From the NCBI GenBank assembly GCA_030685215.1, contig JAUXQB010000239.1:1-53859 (forward strand): a DNA stretch of 53,859 nt. Direction: 5' to 3'. Positions within the stretch are counted from its first letter, which is position 1; each line of letters starts with the position of its first letter. The position numbers were made by a program, and so were the translations under genes. Below are positions 46,079-53,762 of this stretch, piece by piece. This DNA is from Actinomycetota bacterium. GTDB lineage: Bacteria; Actinomycetota; Acidimicrobiia; Acidimicrobiales; Ilumatobacteraceae. The notes beneath the pieces were generated by a model. It made no database searches. It was not told the origin of the DNA and saw nothing but the letters and a program-made list of their open reading frames with translations.

Positions 46079-46500
46079 CAGCCCAGGTACGCGGTGACCA
46101 GTGCGTCGAGGTTCTTGAACGCGCGGTCGGCATCGGCGGGGCGGTTGCGGTCGGCGGCGGCGCGGCAGCGACGGACGACGAACTCGAAGTCCTCGATCAG
46201 ACCGGGCTGCGTGGCTTCGATGCCGGGCTTGATGGCCGTCCACAGCTCCTCGATGCGAGTGGCGGCGGCGCCGTCGTTGTCGTTGTTCGAGACCCGCAGC
46301 GACAGCCCCTGCACCTCGGCGAGCATCAGCGGCAGCAACTCGGCGGGAGAGCCGGAGAGCACCGTGGTCGAGACCTCGACCGTGGTGGGCTCGGTGACCT
46401 TGGTGGAGTCGTAGGTGGTCGGGCTGCACGCCGTCATCCCAACGGCAAGCACCAGCACACCGAGCGCGCAGAGGCCGACCGTGCGGCTCGCGGGGGTCAT
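46078..46500 (-). CDS. Small lipoprotein of unknown function
   Basis: 140 residues. The h-region CALGVLVLAVGMTAC ends in a lipobox (MTAC, Cys near residue 25). After a short Thr-rich linker comes a helical domain (LMLAEVQGLSLRVSNNDND, IEELWTAIKPGIEA, DFEFVVRRCRAAADRNRPADADRAF). It is coupled to the DtxR-type regulator upstream by ATGA (46497-46500), so expression may follow metal supply. Family unrecognised. Confidence 0.65.
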   Translation of the reverse strand: MTPASRTVGLCALGVLVLAVGMTACSPTTYDSTKVTEPTTVEVSTTVLSGSPAELLPLMLAEVQGLSLRVSNNDNDGAAATRIEELWTAIKPGIEATQPGLIEDFEFVVRRCRAAADRNRPADADRAFKNLDALVTAYLG

Positions 46501-47156
46501 GCCGTGACCAGGATGCGCGAACTCGCGAAGGAGCCGACACCCACCGGGTGGCCGTCGATCTCGATGGTGACCGTGCCGTCGGGCGCGGACGCGGTGAGCA
46601 CGCCCGAGTGACCGGGCTGGATGCTGGCCTCCTGCAGGAAGTCGAGCACGCCGGGGGCGAACTCGAGCTCTTCGGGAATGCGAGCGACGGTGAACGAGTC
46701 GCCCACCTGCACCTGCGCGAGCGGCTTCATGTCGGGCGCGTCGTACAGCGAACCGGGGATGGGGTTGCCGTGCGGGCAGGTGGTGGGGTTGCCGAGCACG
46801 CGGTCCATCGCCACTTCGACGGCCTCGCTCATCACGTGCTCCCACTTGCCGGCCTCGTGGTGCGCGTCGGCCCAGGAGAGACCGAGCATGTCGGTGAGGA
46901 AGCGTTCGGCGAGACGGTGGCGGCGCACGACGCGCTGCGCGAGCACCTGGCCCGACTCGGTGAGGCGGATGGCGCCGTCGGTGGTGACGAGGCCCTCGGC
47001 TTCCAGGCGGCGGATCATCTCCGACACCGCGGGACGGCTGACCAGCAGGCGATCGGCGATGCGCGCCTGGATGACAGCGACGTCGTCCTCGTCGAGCTCG
47101 AAGATGCACTCGCAGTACTCTTCGAAGGCCGGGTGGTGCTCTCCGATGGCGGGCAT
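46497..47156 (-). CDS. DtxR/MntR-family metal-dependent regulator with FeoA-like C-terminal domain
   Basis: 219 residues. The N-terminal winged helix has the recognition segment RIADRLLVSRPAVSEMIRRLEAEGLV (about 32-57), then a dimerisation and metal domain (LAERFLTDMLGLSWADAHHEAGKWEHVMSEAVE). A C-terminal SH3/FeoA-like domain is about 145-219. Ligands by alignment: Glu13 and Glu16 (MntR D8/E11), His80, His99, Glu106 and His107 are present. The position of IdeR Cys102/MntR Glu99 is Gly103. Glu13 in place of IdeR Met10 leans to manganese. The ATG at 47156 has TAGCCT 6 bases before it, so the operon is likely leaderless. Confidence 0.8.
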   Translation of the reverse strand: MPAIGEHHPAFEEYCECIFELDEDDVAVIQARIADRLLVSRPAVSEMIRRLEAEGLVTTDGAIRLTESGQVLAQRVVRRHRLAERFLTDMLGLSWADAHHEAGKWEHVMSEAVEVAMDRVLGNPTTCPHGNPIPGSLYDAPDMKPLAQVQVGDSFTVARIPEELEFAPGVLDFLQEASIQPGHSGVLTASAPDGTVTIEIDGHPVGVGSFASSRILVTA

Positions 47157-47162
47157 GGCAAC

Positions 47163-47168
47163 AGGCTA
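47163..47168 (-). promoter_or_regulatory. -10 hexamer TAGCCT for the DtxR operon
   Basis: It lies 6 bases before the ATG at 47156. No ribosome site is seen. An autoregulatory site is not obvious. Confidence 0.5.
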
Positions 47169-47212
47169 GCGGGGCATCACGGCGCGGTCGCCGCGAGCGT
47201 CGACAAGCCCGG

Positions 47213-48868
47213 TCAGCGTCGCTGCAGCCACGTCTCGCCGCGGCGCAGACGTCGCTCGAGCTCGGTGTTGGTGGCGCTGCCCACCGACGTGATGTTGGCG
47301 AGCCGGTTGAGCTCCATCTGCACGCGCGCGTGGCCCCAGCCGGTGTGATCGACCAGTCGCTTGGCGATGGCCATGTTCTTCTCCCGCAGCTCCTCCTTGC
47401 GTTCGGCCACGCTCCTCGAGCCGGTGAGCGGGAAGCCGGCATCGGTGGGGATCTCGGGAAGGTCGAGCGCGTCGTCGAGGGCGACCGACTCGTCGGGTTC
47501 GGGGATCTCCGGTTCGTCGTCGAAGTGGGTGATGCCGTCCTCGGTGAACGCGTGCACCGACATGCCGGTGGCCGTGCTCGACAGCACCGAGAACAGCGAC
47601 AGCTGCTCGGGCAGCAGGTCGAGCTCGCGCATCGCCTCCCGCTCGAGATCCTCCTGGCTGAACTCGTCGTCGCGATCCGCCGGCGGCTTCAGCACGTGCC
47701 GGCGCGCTTCGGCGATCTGGAACGCGTGCTGCCGCAATCGCGGGTCGTCGGGCAGGTAGACGTAGGCCTTCTGGCTGGGCACGCCGCGGGTCCAGCGCAC
47801 GAAGCGGCCGACCGCCTGGCGGAAGAACAGCTCGGTGACCACCGTGCTCGCGTACACCCCCACGCGCAGCCGCGGGATGTCGACTCCTTCGCTGACCATC
47901 CGTACCGCGACCAGCCACGGTCGGCTGCTCTTCGCGAACGCTGCGATCTTGCCGCTGGCGTCGGGATCGTCGCTCACCACCACGTCGGCCTCCACGTGGA
48001 AGCGGTTGCGGATGAAGCGCACGATGTCGCGGGCATGGTCCTGGTCCATGCAGATCGCGAGCGCCCCGGCATCGGGCTGTGTGCGGCGGATGGTGAGCAG
48101 GCGCTCGTGGGCCTGGCCCATCACCACCGCCAGCCAGTCGCCCTCCAGGCTCAGCGCGGCGCGCAGCCGGTGCGACGACCCGATGCGGTCGAGCTCGTCG
48201 TGGAAGTTGGCGCTGACGATGCTGCCGTCGGCCGCACTCCACTCCATCAGCCCGTCGAAGCGCGGGAAGTAGACGGGGCGCACGACGCCGCCGTCGCGCA
48301 GTGCGTCGGCGTATCCGTAGGTGAAGTCGGGTTGCGCCTCGCCGCCGACGCCGGTCTCCTCGTAGCGCACGAACGGGATGCTGGCGGTGTCGCTACGGAA
48401 GGGCGTGCCGCTGAGGCTGAGGCGGCGGTTGGCGAGCTCGAACGCGGTGCGCACGCCGTCGCCCCAGGCACGTTCGTCGCCGGCGTGGTGCACTTCGTCG
48501 AGGATGACGAACGCGTCGTTCGCCAGGCCGCGCAGCTTCTTCGCGGTGTCGGCCGTGCTCACCTGCTGGTAGGTGGTGACGATGCCGTGCACATCCTTTG
48601 CCACGCCGTCTTTAGGCGACCACTGGTGGTCGAGATGCAGACCCATTCGGTGTGCGGCCTGCACCCACTGCGTCTTCAGGTGCGTGGTGGGTGCCACCAC
48701 CACGATGCGCCGGCGCTCGTTGGCGAGTGCCCAGCGTGCACAGGCCAACGCGAACGTGGTCTTGCCCGCGCCGGGGGTTGCGACGGTGAGGAAGTCGGCG
48801 TGCTCGCTGGCCGCGAACTTGTCGAACGCGGCTCGCTGCCACGGACGGAGTTGCACACGGTCGCTCAT
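47213..48868 (-). CDS. SF2 DEAD/DEAH-type helicase
   Basis: 551 residues. The order of motifs is: RPWQRAAFDKFAAS (about 8-21), Walker A ATPGAGKTTFALA (about 30-42), VVVAPTTHLKTQWVQAAHRMG, Walker B VILDEVHHAGDERAWG with DEVH (about 121), SGTPFRSD (motif III), and the second RecA domain with AVRMVSEGVDIPRLRVGVYAST and FFRQAVGRFVRWTRG (motifs V and VI). The C-terminal 150 residues are acidic then helical (EELREKNMAIAKRLVDHTGWGHARVQMELNRLANI) and match actinobacterial helicases of this type of unknown role. Nucleic-acid unwinding or translocation is expected; the pathway is unknown. Confidence 0.8.
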   Translation of the reverse strand: MSDRVQLRPWQRAAFDKFAASEHADFLTVATPGAGKTTFALACARWALANERRRIVVVAPTTHLKTQWVQAAHRMGLHLDHQWSPKDGVAKDVHGIVTTYQQVSTADTAKKLRGLANDAFVILDEVHHAGDERAWGDGVRTAFELANRRLSLSGTPFRSDTASIPFVRYEETGVGGEAQPDFTYGYADALRDGGVVRPVYFPRFDGLMEWSAADGSIVSANFHDELDRIGSSHRLRAALSLEGDWLAVVMGQAHERLLTIRRTQPDAGALAICMDQDHARDIVRFIRNRFHVEADVVVSDDPDASGKIAAFAKSSRPWLVAVRMVSEGVDIPRLRVGVYASTVVTELFFRQAVGRFVRWTRGVPSQKAYVYLPDDPRLRQHAFQIAEARRHVLKPPADRDDEFSQEDLEREAMRELDLLPEQLSLFSVLSSTATGMSVHAFTEDGITHFDDEPEIPEPDESVALDDALDLPEIPTDAGFPLTGSRSVAERKEELREKNMAIAKRLVDHTGWGHARVQMELNRLANITSVGSATNTELERRLRRGETWLQRR

Positions 48869-48918
48869 ACGGGTCCACCAGTCTGGCGGCGCACAAGCGC
48901 ACTAGTCGCGATGGCGGA

Positions 48919-50592
48919 CTATGGGCCCGGTGAGCTGGTGCTCGTCGTCGTGCTGGTCGTGCTGTCGGCCGTCGAGCTCGTGGTGGAGCTGCTCGTGGTG
49001 GTGCTGCTCGTGCTGGAAGTGGTGTCGGGCACCGTGGTCGACGTCGTCGACGTGGAGGTGGTGGAGGTCGACGTGGTGGAGGTGGTCGACGTGGTCGTGG
49101 TGGTCGGAACCGGGTCGGGCGGTGGCGCCACCCACCCGGTGGTGAACGCGGAGATGCGGTAGCGCCACGGGTGGGGGAACGCGTCGCGGACCATCTGGCG
49201 CGCGTTCTGCGAGATGGTGACGATGGCGCTGCCGTTGCTCGCCCGCCAGGGCAGTAGATGCGCGTGGTACGTGTTCATCTTCGGGTCGCCCCCACGTGGC
49301 GCGATGCCGCGGAACTCGGTGGCGGTCCACGGACCCCACGGGTTGTTGGCCACGTCGATCTGCAGCTGCTCGCCCCAGTAGCCGTCGACCTTGGTGGCGG
49401 CGATCCACCGCCCGTCGATGTAGCGCGGCTGCATCGGGTTCTCCGCCCAGTAGCGACGCAGGAACGGCCGCGAGTCCGCAGGGTTCAGGGACCAGCCGAC
49501 GTCGGTGCGGTACTCGGGCGCGAGGTCGAGCCGGCCGAGCGGCACGCGTGCCAGGTACATCGCGGTGCCGGAGTGCTGGCCACCGAAGAAGCCACCTTCG
49601 CGCACGAGGTTCTGCTCGAACGTGTTGCCGAACAGGTAGGTGTACGACGCGTCGCTGGCGACGGCGTAGCCGTAGATGGGCACTGCGCCGCTGTTCGGTG
49701 CGGGTGCGAAGCTCAGTCGCTTCAGCGTGTTGGGGTCGTACGTGCCCAGCCAAGTGCGGACCGGGTGCCAGCCGAGGCCGTCGCCGGGCCCGGGGTCGTA
49801 GGGGTCGCGAACCATCTCCACCCAGAACATGCGCAGCTTGCCGCCGCTGGTCTCCGCGCCCATCGGCCAGAACCACTTGCTGGTGGGGTTCTCGCCGTTG
49901 CCCGGCTCGAACGACAGCGGCCGAGTGGCGATGCCGCGGTGCAGCATCGTGAAGCACGCGCCGTCCTGGATGAGCAGCAGGTTGTGCACGAAGTGCGATT
50001 GGTCGAGTCGCGCCGCGACGCCGGTGGGGTCGATGAACGCGTCTTGGAAGAACCACGCGTAGCGGCCGCCGCCGAGCGCAACGACGTGCTGGTAGTCGGA
50101 GCCGATGAGTGGCCCCACGCGCACCGCGAAGAACGCGTCGAGCGCGGCCGCGCCCGTGCCGGTGGCGCACCCGACGTTGGTGCTGGTGTAGCCGGCGGCT
50201 GTGGTGGTGATGGACCACGCCCACGGCGGCGCAGGGGCGGCCGGGGGCGGCGACGCGGGTGCTGCCGAGGGGATGCCGCGAGTGACGTCGGCCGGTGGCG
50301 TCGAGGGCGCGGTGACCGGCACCGTCGTCTCGGGTGGCACGGTGCTGATCGGGTCCGTCGACGGGGTGGTGTTGGCGGGCCGGGTCGACGAGGTGGTGCT
50401 CGGCACCGTGGTGCGGGTGGTGGTGCTCGTCGGCTGGTCGGTAGTGGTCGGCGCCGCATCGCCGAGGGTGACCATCGTGGGAAGACTGCGGGTGCCGGGC
50501 CCGACGCTGACCGCGAGTACTGCCGCGCCGACCAGCCATGGTGCGGCGCGACGCGCGCGTGGTCGCCAGGTGGTGGCCGACGGCGCTTCCAT
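48919..50592 (-). CDS. Exported DUF4185-like beta-propeller protein with Ser/Thr-rich ends
   Basis: 557 residues. After a basic N-terminus and a signal anchor (APWLVGAAVLAVSVG, about 17-31) comes a Thr/Pro/Ser-rich linker (about 48-125). The middle (about 125-500) is a strand- and aromatic-rich domain (HVVALGGGRYAWFFQDAFIDPTG, GENPTSKWFWPMGAE, IYGYAVASDASYTYLFGN, MYLARVPLGRLDL), which fits the DUF4185 five-bladed propeller. The last 55 residues are almost only Ser and Thr (SSTTTSS type). Such tails are heavily glycosylated or span the wall. Function unknown. The ATG has TAGTCT 6 bases upstream. Confidence 0.68.
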   Translation of the reverse strand: MEAPSATTWRPRARRAAPWLVGAAVLAVSVGPGTRSLPTMVTLGDAAPTTTDQPTSTTTRTTVPSTTSSTRPANTTPSTDPISTVPPETTVPVTAPSTPPADVTRGIPSAAPASPPPAAPAPPWAWSITTTAAGYTSTNVGCATGTGAAALDAFFAVRVGPLIGSDYQHVVALGGGRYAWFFQDAFIDPTGVAARLDQSHFVHNLLLIQDGACFTMLHRGIATRPLSFEPGNGENPTSKWFWPMGAETSGGKLRMFWVEMVRDPYDPGPGDGLGWHPVRTWLGTYDPNTLKRLSFAPAPNSGAVPIYGYAVASDASYTYLFGNTFEQNLVREGGFFGGQHSGTAMYLARVPLGRLDLAPEYRTDVGWSLNPADSRPFLRRYWAENPMQPRYIDGRWIAATKVDGYWGEQLQIDVANNPWGPWTATEFRGIAPRGGDPKMNTYHAHLLPWRASNGSAIVTISQNARQMVRDAFPHPWRYRISAFTTGWVAPPPDPVPTTTTTSTTSTTSTSTTSTSTTSTTVPDTTSSTSSTTTSSSTTSSTADSTTSTTTSTSSPGP

Positions 50593-50598
50593 CTCGCG

Positions 50599-50604
50599 AG
50601 ACTA
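50599..50604 (-). promoter_or_regulatory. -10 hexamer TAGTCT, leaderless start for the DUF4185 gene
   Basis: It lies 6 bases before the ATG at 50592, in the 46-base gap after the activase gene end. Confidence 0.5.
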
Positions 50605-50638
50605 CGAGACGGATCCGTTGCGTGGGGTTCGGGTCGCG

Positions 50639-51415
50639 TCAGACGACGCAGATGTCGAACGGAGCGATCGTGTGCAGCAGATCGGCGATCGCCTGGCGGC
50701 GCTCGGCGGTCGGCTCGACCAACGGCGGATCGTGCGGACGCGCGCCGTGGGCGCGGAACCCGATCACCTTCAGTCGCATGTGCGGGTCGATCGCGGCCAG
50801 CCACTCACCGGTGCGGTGCAGCAGCGCGTTGTCGTCGTTGACGCCGGCGAGCACCAGCAGCCGTACTTCGTGGAGCAGTCCCATCGACTGCAACCGCTCG
50901 ATGGACCGCAGCACCGGACCGTTCGACTGCCCGGTCATCTCGCGATGGATCGTGTCGTCGAAGCACTTGAGGTCGATCATCGTGCCATCGGTGACAGCAG
51001 TGACCACGTCCCACGTGGCGTCGTCGCACGACCCGTTCGAGTCGACGTAGCAGGTGAGGCGTTGCAGCGTCGGGTCGGCCTTCACCGCGGTGAACAGGTC
51101 GCGGACGAACTCGGGCTGCAGCATCGCTTCGCCGCCCGAGACCGTGATGCCGCTGATGAACGGGGCCGCGCGGCGGATCTCGGCAAGTACCTCGTCGACC
51201 GAGCGCTGGTAGCGCGCCCGTTCATGGCCGTCTCCATGTACGACCTGCTGGAACACCGGGATCGTCTGCGGGTTGTGGCATGCGACGCAGTCGAAGTTGC
51301 AGCCCTGGAGGAACACCACGAACCGGTTGCCGGGTCCGTCGACGTTCGAGAACGAGATCGTGCTGGCGACCGAGCCGGCGCGAGTGCTCGTGGTGGTCAC
51401 GTCCGGTCGTTTCAC
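50639..51415 (-). CDS. Radical-SAM glycyl-radical-enzyme activase (YjjW/NrdG-like)
   Basis: 258 residues from GTG 51415, overlapping the partner enzyme's stop (GTGA, 51412-51415). The radical-SAM cluster motif CxxxCxxC is C39-C43-C46 in FLQGCNFDCVACHNPQ. ITVSGGEAMLQPEFV (about 90-104) is the SAM-binding GGE motif; VDSNGSCD and MIDLKCFDD follow. These features define activases that cleave SAM to place a glycyl radical on a partner. The ferredoxin-type cluster insert present in many YjjW and PFL-type activases is missing after CHNP, so it is a minimal, NrdG-like length. Its partner is the gene directly upstream. Confidence 0.85.
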   Translation of the reverse strand: MKRPDVTTTSTRAGSVASTISFSNVDGPGNRFVVFLQGCNFDCVACHNPQTIPVFQQVVHGDGHERARYQRSVDEVLAEIRRAAPFISGITVSGGEAMLQPEFVRDLFTAVKADPTLQRLTCYVDSNGSCDDATWDVVTAVTDGTMIDLKCFDDTIHREMTGQSNGPVLRSIERLQSMGLLHEVRLLVLAGVNDDNALLHRTGEWLAAIDPHMRLKVIGFRAHGARPHDPPLVEPTAERRQAIADLLHTIAPFDICVV

Positions 51416-52971
51416 TGGACGGTGCGCTCGTGGCAGCCGATGCGCTTCACCGCTCGCTGCGTGAGGTGGAACGACTCCTCCGAGCCGGAGGCGAGCAGGT
51501 CGCTGCCGTGCCGGGCGCCCTCGTGCGCGGCGATGGCGGCGAGGTCGCTCTTGCGCACCAGGTAGCCGGTGATGCGCACGAACTCGTTGCTGTCGAGGTT
51601 GAAGGTGAAGTCGCGCATGCCGGTAGAGAAGGCACCGCGGATGATGTCGACCACGGCCTGCGGGTTGCGCACTGCGGTCTCGTCGACGTGGAAGATGTCG
51701 CTGACGCCGGATGCGAACAGGTGGTGGTGCGGCGCGCAGGTGGTGATGTGGTCGAGCATGCCCGGCTCGTCGCCGACCGGGATGCGGGTGCCGGCGGTGA
51801 CGTCGTGGTCGAGATCGATGCCGCTCTGGCTGTGCAGGTAGCAGTGGCCGCCGCCTCCCGCGCAGTACGGCATCGGTCGCACGGCCACCAGTTCGGCCAC
51901 GCGCTCGACCACGCGCCGGCTGAGCGCGTCGGCATCGTCGTCGTGTCCGTAGCGGCCGTCGAGGCCCTGCGCCGACATCAGCAGGTTCACGCACTCGGCG
52001 AGGCCGAAGATGCCGAACATCGCGGAGAAGCGGTCGATGTCGATGAGGCCCTCGGTGGCCAGCCAGTGCGTGTCGTAGAAGTGCTGCTGTTCGACCAGGC
52101 TGCGGATGCGGGCTTCGGCCAGTTCCGCGGTGAGCTCCGTGTAGTGGGGGAGCGTGGTGGCGAGGAAGGCGTCGAGGGACGCGTCGTCAGCGGCGAGGTG
52201 TCGCAGCGCGACTTCCTTGAGGTTCATCCGCACCAGGGTGTGTGCGCCGCCACCGATCTTGAGCGAGTTGTAGCAACTCACCGCGGCGTACCGCTCGCCG
52301 TGATCGGCGACCATCATCGGGTGGTTCACGAAGTGCGGCTTGCCGGTCTCGAACACGGTGCGCACGCCCTCCTCGACGAGGTCGTCAGGTGTCAGCTCGG
52401 GGTCGACCTTCAGCGTGATGTTCGGCACCGCTTGGCGCAGTGAGCGCTCGACGCGGAAGACCGAGCGGGCGATGCGGCTGTCGTTCGGTCCGAGATCGGT
52501 GTGCACGAACGCGTCGGGCAGGATGCGGTCGATGCTGATCCAGAAGCGGCGCAGCGCGGCGTCGAGCTGCGCGTCGCTGATCTCGTCGGTCACGAACGGC
52601 GCGAGCACCTTGTCGAGGTCGCCGAGGTACACCGGGTAGGTGGTGACGCTGGGGACGTTCCCGTACATCACCATCAGGAACGCGAGCGCGTCGTCGAGCG
52701 TGGTGGGCGGCGGCATCTCCAGGTGGGTCAACCCGTTGCGGATGGCCTTCTCGTAGTCGGGGAGGATGTAGCGGGCGGTGAACGGCGCGTTGCCCTCGTA
52801 CATGTCGCAGATCACGCGTGCGTCGAGTGCCTCCTGGCACTCCGTCGACAGGATCGGGTACGGCAGCATCTCGGTGGCCAGCGATGCCAGCCGTCGCACC
52901 TTCTGGTCGTACCCCAGCGTGCCGTCGGTGACGAGGGCATGTGCGCGTGCTTCGAACTCGTTGACGTCCAT
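51412..52971 (-). CDS. YjjI-like glycyl-radical enzyme of unknown substrate
   Basis: 519 residues, the same size as E. coli YjjI (about 516) and much shorter than PFL or NrdD. The catalytic Cys233 is in RYAAVSCYNSLKIGGGAHTLV. The C-terminal radical loop is EFVRITGYLVRKSDL with Gly469 in RITGY. HFVNHPMMVADHGERYAA, PYCAGGGGHCYLHSQSGIDL and the acidic DGRYGHDDDADALS are other recognisable pieces. It is paired with its activase by a GTGA overlap. YjjI enzymes have no proven reaction. The radical is oxygen-sensitive, so it implies low-oxygen life stages. TACCGT lies 6 bases before the ATG at 52971. Confidence 0.83.
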   Translation of the reverse strand: MDVNEFEARAHALVTDGTLGYDQKVRRLASLATEMLPYPILSTECQEALDARVICDMYEGNAPFTARYILPDYEKAIRNGLTHLEMPPPTTLDDALAFLMVMYGNVPSVTTYPVYLGDLDKVLAPFVTDEISDAQLDAALRRFWISIDRILPDAFVHTDLGPNDSRIARSVFRVERSLRQAVPNITLKVDPELTPDDLVEEGVRTVFETGKPHFVNHPMMVADHGERYAAVSCYNSLKIGGGAHTLVRMNLKEVALRHLAADDASLDAFLATTLPHYTELTAELAEARIRSLVEQQHFYDTHWLATEGLIDIDRFSAMFGIFGLAECVNLLMSAQGLDGRYGHDDDADALSRRVVERVAELVAVRPMPYCAGGGGHCYLHSQSGIDLDHDVTAGTRIPVGDEPGMLDHITTCAPHHHLFASGVSDIFHVDETAVRNPQAVVDIIRGAFSTGMRDFTFNLDSNEFVRITGYLVRKSDLAAIAAHEGARHGSDLLASGSEESFHLTQRAVKRIGCHERTVQ

Positions 52972-52975
52972 ACCC

Positions 52976-53027
52976 ACACGGTACGAACCTGCCGCCGCCC
53001 TGGTCAGGGCCGAAAGTCGGTACCGTG
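52976..53027. promoter_or_regulatory. Divergent promoter region of the radical enzyme: -10 TACCGT and an 8-bp inverted repeat
   Basis: On the minus strand TACCGT (52978-52983) ends 6 bases before the ATG at 52971. An inverted repeat CACGGTAC/GTACCGTG (52977-52984 and 53020-53027) overlaps it and reaches toward the HTH gene on the plus strand, so one protein could control both. Confidence 0.4.
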
Positions 53028-53071
53028 CCACACGGCTTCCCCCGAATCCACCAGGACCCGAGGAGCAGCCC

Positions 53072-53428
53072 ATGTATCCACTCCGACAGATGATGCGCGA
53101 CGCCGCCGGTACGAACCCGCGAATGGCGCTCGCTGGCGTGCGGGCGCTGACGAAGGAGACCGACTGGTTGCTGGTGCGAGCAGTGCGTCTCGCCCGCGCC
53201 GAAGGGTACGACTGGGCCCGGATCGGCCGCCTGCTGGGCGTCTCGCGCCAGGCGGCCCGGAAGCGTTTCGAGCACCTCGACGGAGCGGTCGGCCCGGTCA
53301 CCCCGTTCACCCCGCCGCACGTTCGTCGCAGCACTCCGCTGGAGCGACAGGCGCAGAGCATGGCCGAGGCGAAGGCCAACCTGCGCCGGCGACGAGAGTT
53401 CGACGCCGGCGACGCCGTGTTCTGGTGA
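53072..53428 (+). CDS. Small helix-turn-helix protein next to the glycyl-radical enzyme
   Basis: 118 residues. A helical N-terminus (NPRMALAGVRALTKETDWLLVRAVRLARA) leads to a clear HTH: GYDWARIGRLLGVSRQAARKRFEHLDG (about 49-75), close to sigma region 4 or small actinobacterial HTH proteins. The C-terminal tail is basic and helical. GAGGAG stands 7 bases before the ATG at 53072, so this one is leadered. Divergent from the YjjI-like gene with a shared inverted repeat, it is a candidate regulator of that system, but may be a general factor. Confidence 0.68.
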   Translation: MYPLRQMMRDAAGTNPRMALAGVRALTKETDWLLVRAVRLARAEGYDWARIGRLLGVSRQAARKRFEHLDGAVGPVTPFTPPHVRRSTPLERQAQSMAEAKANLRRRREFDAGDAVFW

Positions 53429-53462
53429 GACCGTGTTCGGGTGAGGCGGTGTTCCCGGGAAG
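53415..53462 (+). repeat. Three imperfect 16-bp tandem units (CCGTGTTCnGGTGAGn)
   Basis: Units begin at 53415, 53431 and 53447. The first holds the last codons and stop of the HTH gene; the next two look like duplications of this gene end. Confidence 0.4.
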
Positions 53463-53507
53463 CCGCGGTGGCTGACCGCCGACCGGGCCGGTGCGCCGTT
53501 CGCTCCG

Positions 53508-53560
53508 TTGACAACATTGGTTGCGCGACAGCAGTTCCGGCGCGCAACCAACGTTGTCAA
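53508..53560. repeat. 20-bp inverted repeat with one mismatch and a 13-base loop
   Basis: Arms 53508-53527 and 53541-53560 (TTGACAACATTGGTTGCGCG and its near-complement with G for A) enclose ACAGCAGTTCCGG. It lies 80 bases after the HTH gene and 203 before lhr. It could be a terminator-type hairpin, a regulator site or a dispersed palindromic element. Confidence 0.6.
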
Positions 53561-53584
53561 GGCACGGAAATGAAGAGGGTGCCC

Positions 53585-53622
53585 CGGCGGCGGGCGGCGG
53601 GCGGCGGGCGGCGGGCGGCGGG
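53585..53622 (+). repeat. GGGCGGC heptamer run, G-quadruplex pattern
   Basis: Five GGG runs are separated by four CGGC loops (a G3N4 x5 pattern) on the plus strand. A purine-rich stretch continues to about 53720. The gap 53429-53762 (334 bases) holds this, the inverted repeat and the 16-bp units, and no convincing gene. Confidence 0.6.
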
Positions 53623-53749
53623 CCGAGCGGCGGAGCGGAGAGGTGCGTGGGAGCGGAGCGGCGGAGCCGTGCGCGGAGAGGCGGAGCGGCGGCGAGGTGG
53701 CTGGAGCGGCGCCGCGGCGCGGCCGAGTATCCCTGCGACACCCCTGGCG

Positions 53750-53755
53750 TAGCCT
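53750..53755 (+). promoter_or_regulatory. -10 hexamer TAGCCT, leaderless start for lhr
   Basis: It ends 7 bases before the ATG at 53763, downstream of the G-rich run. Confidence 0.45.
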
Positions 53756-53762
53756 GACGGGC

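Noticed and set aside
47330-49162. Long plus-strand open frame opposite the SF2 helicase and DUF4185 gene, ending in a Val-rich repeat
   Set aside because: The Val run is the antisense of the Thr/Ser tail of the real protein; no start signal or domain.
53508-53560. Inverted repeat as the end of an insertion sequence
   Set aside because: Both arms lie within 53 bases of each other with no transposase frame between them and no target duplication seen.
53570-53752. Small open frame through the G-rich run before lhr
   Set aside because: The translation is only Arg, Gly, Ala and Glu repeats from the low-complexity DNA; no ribosome site and no family.
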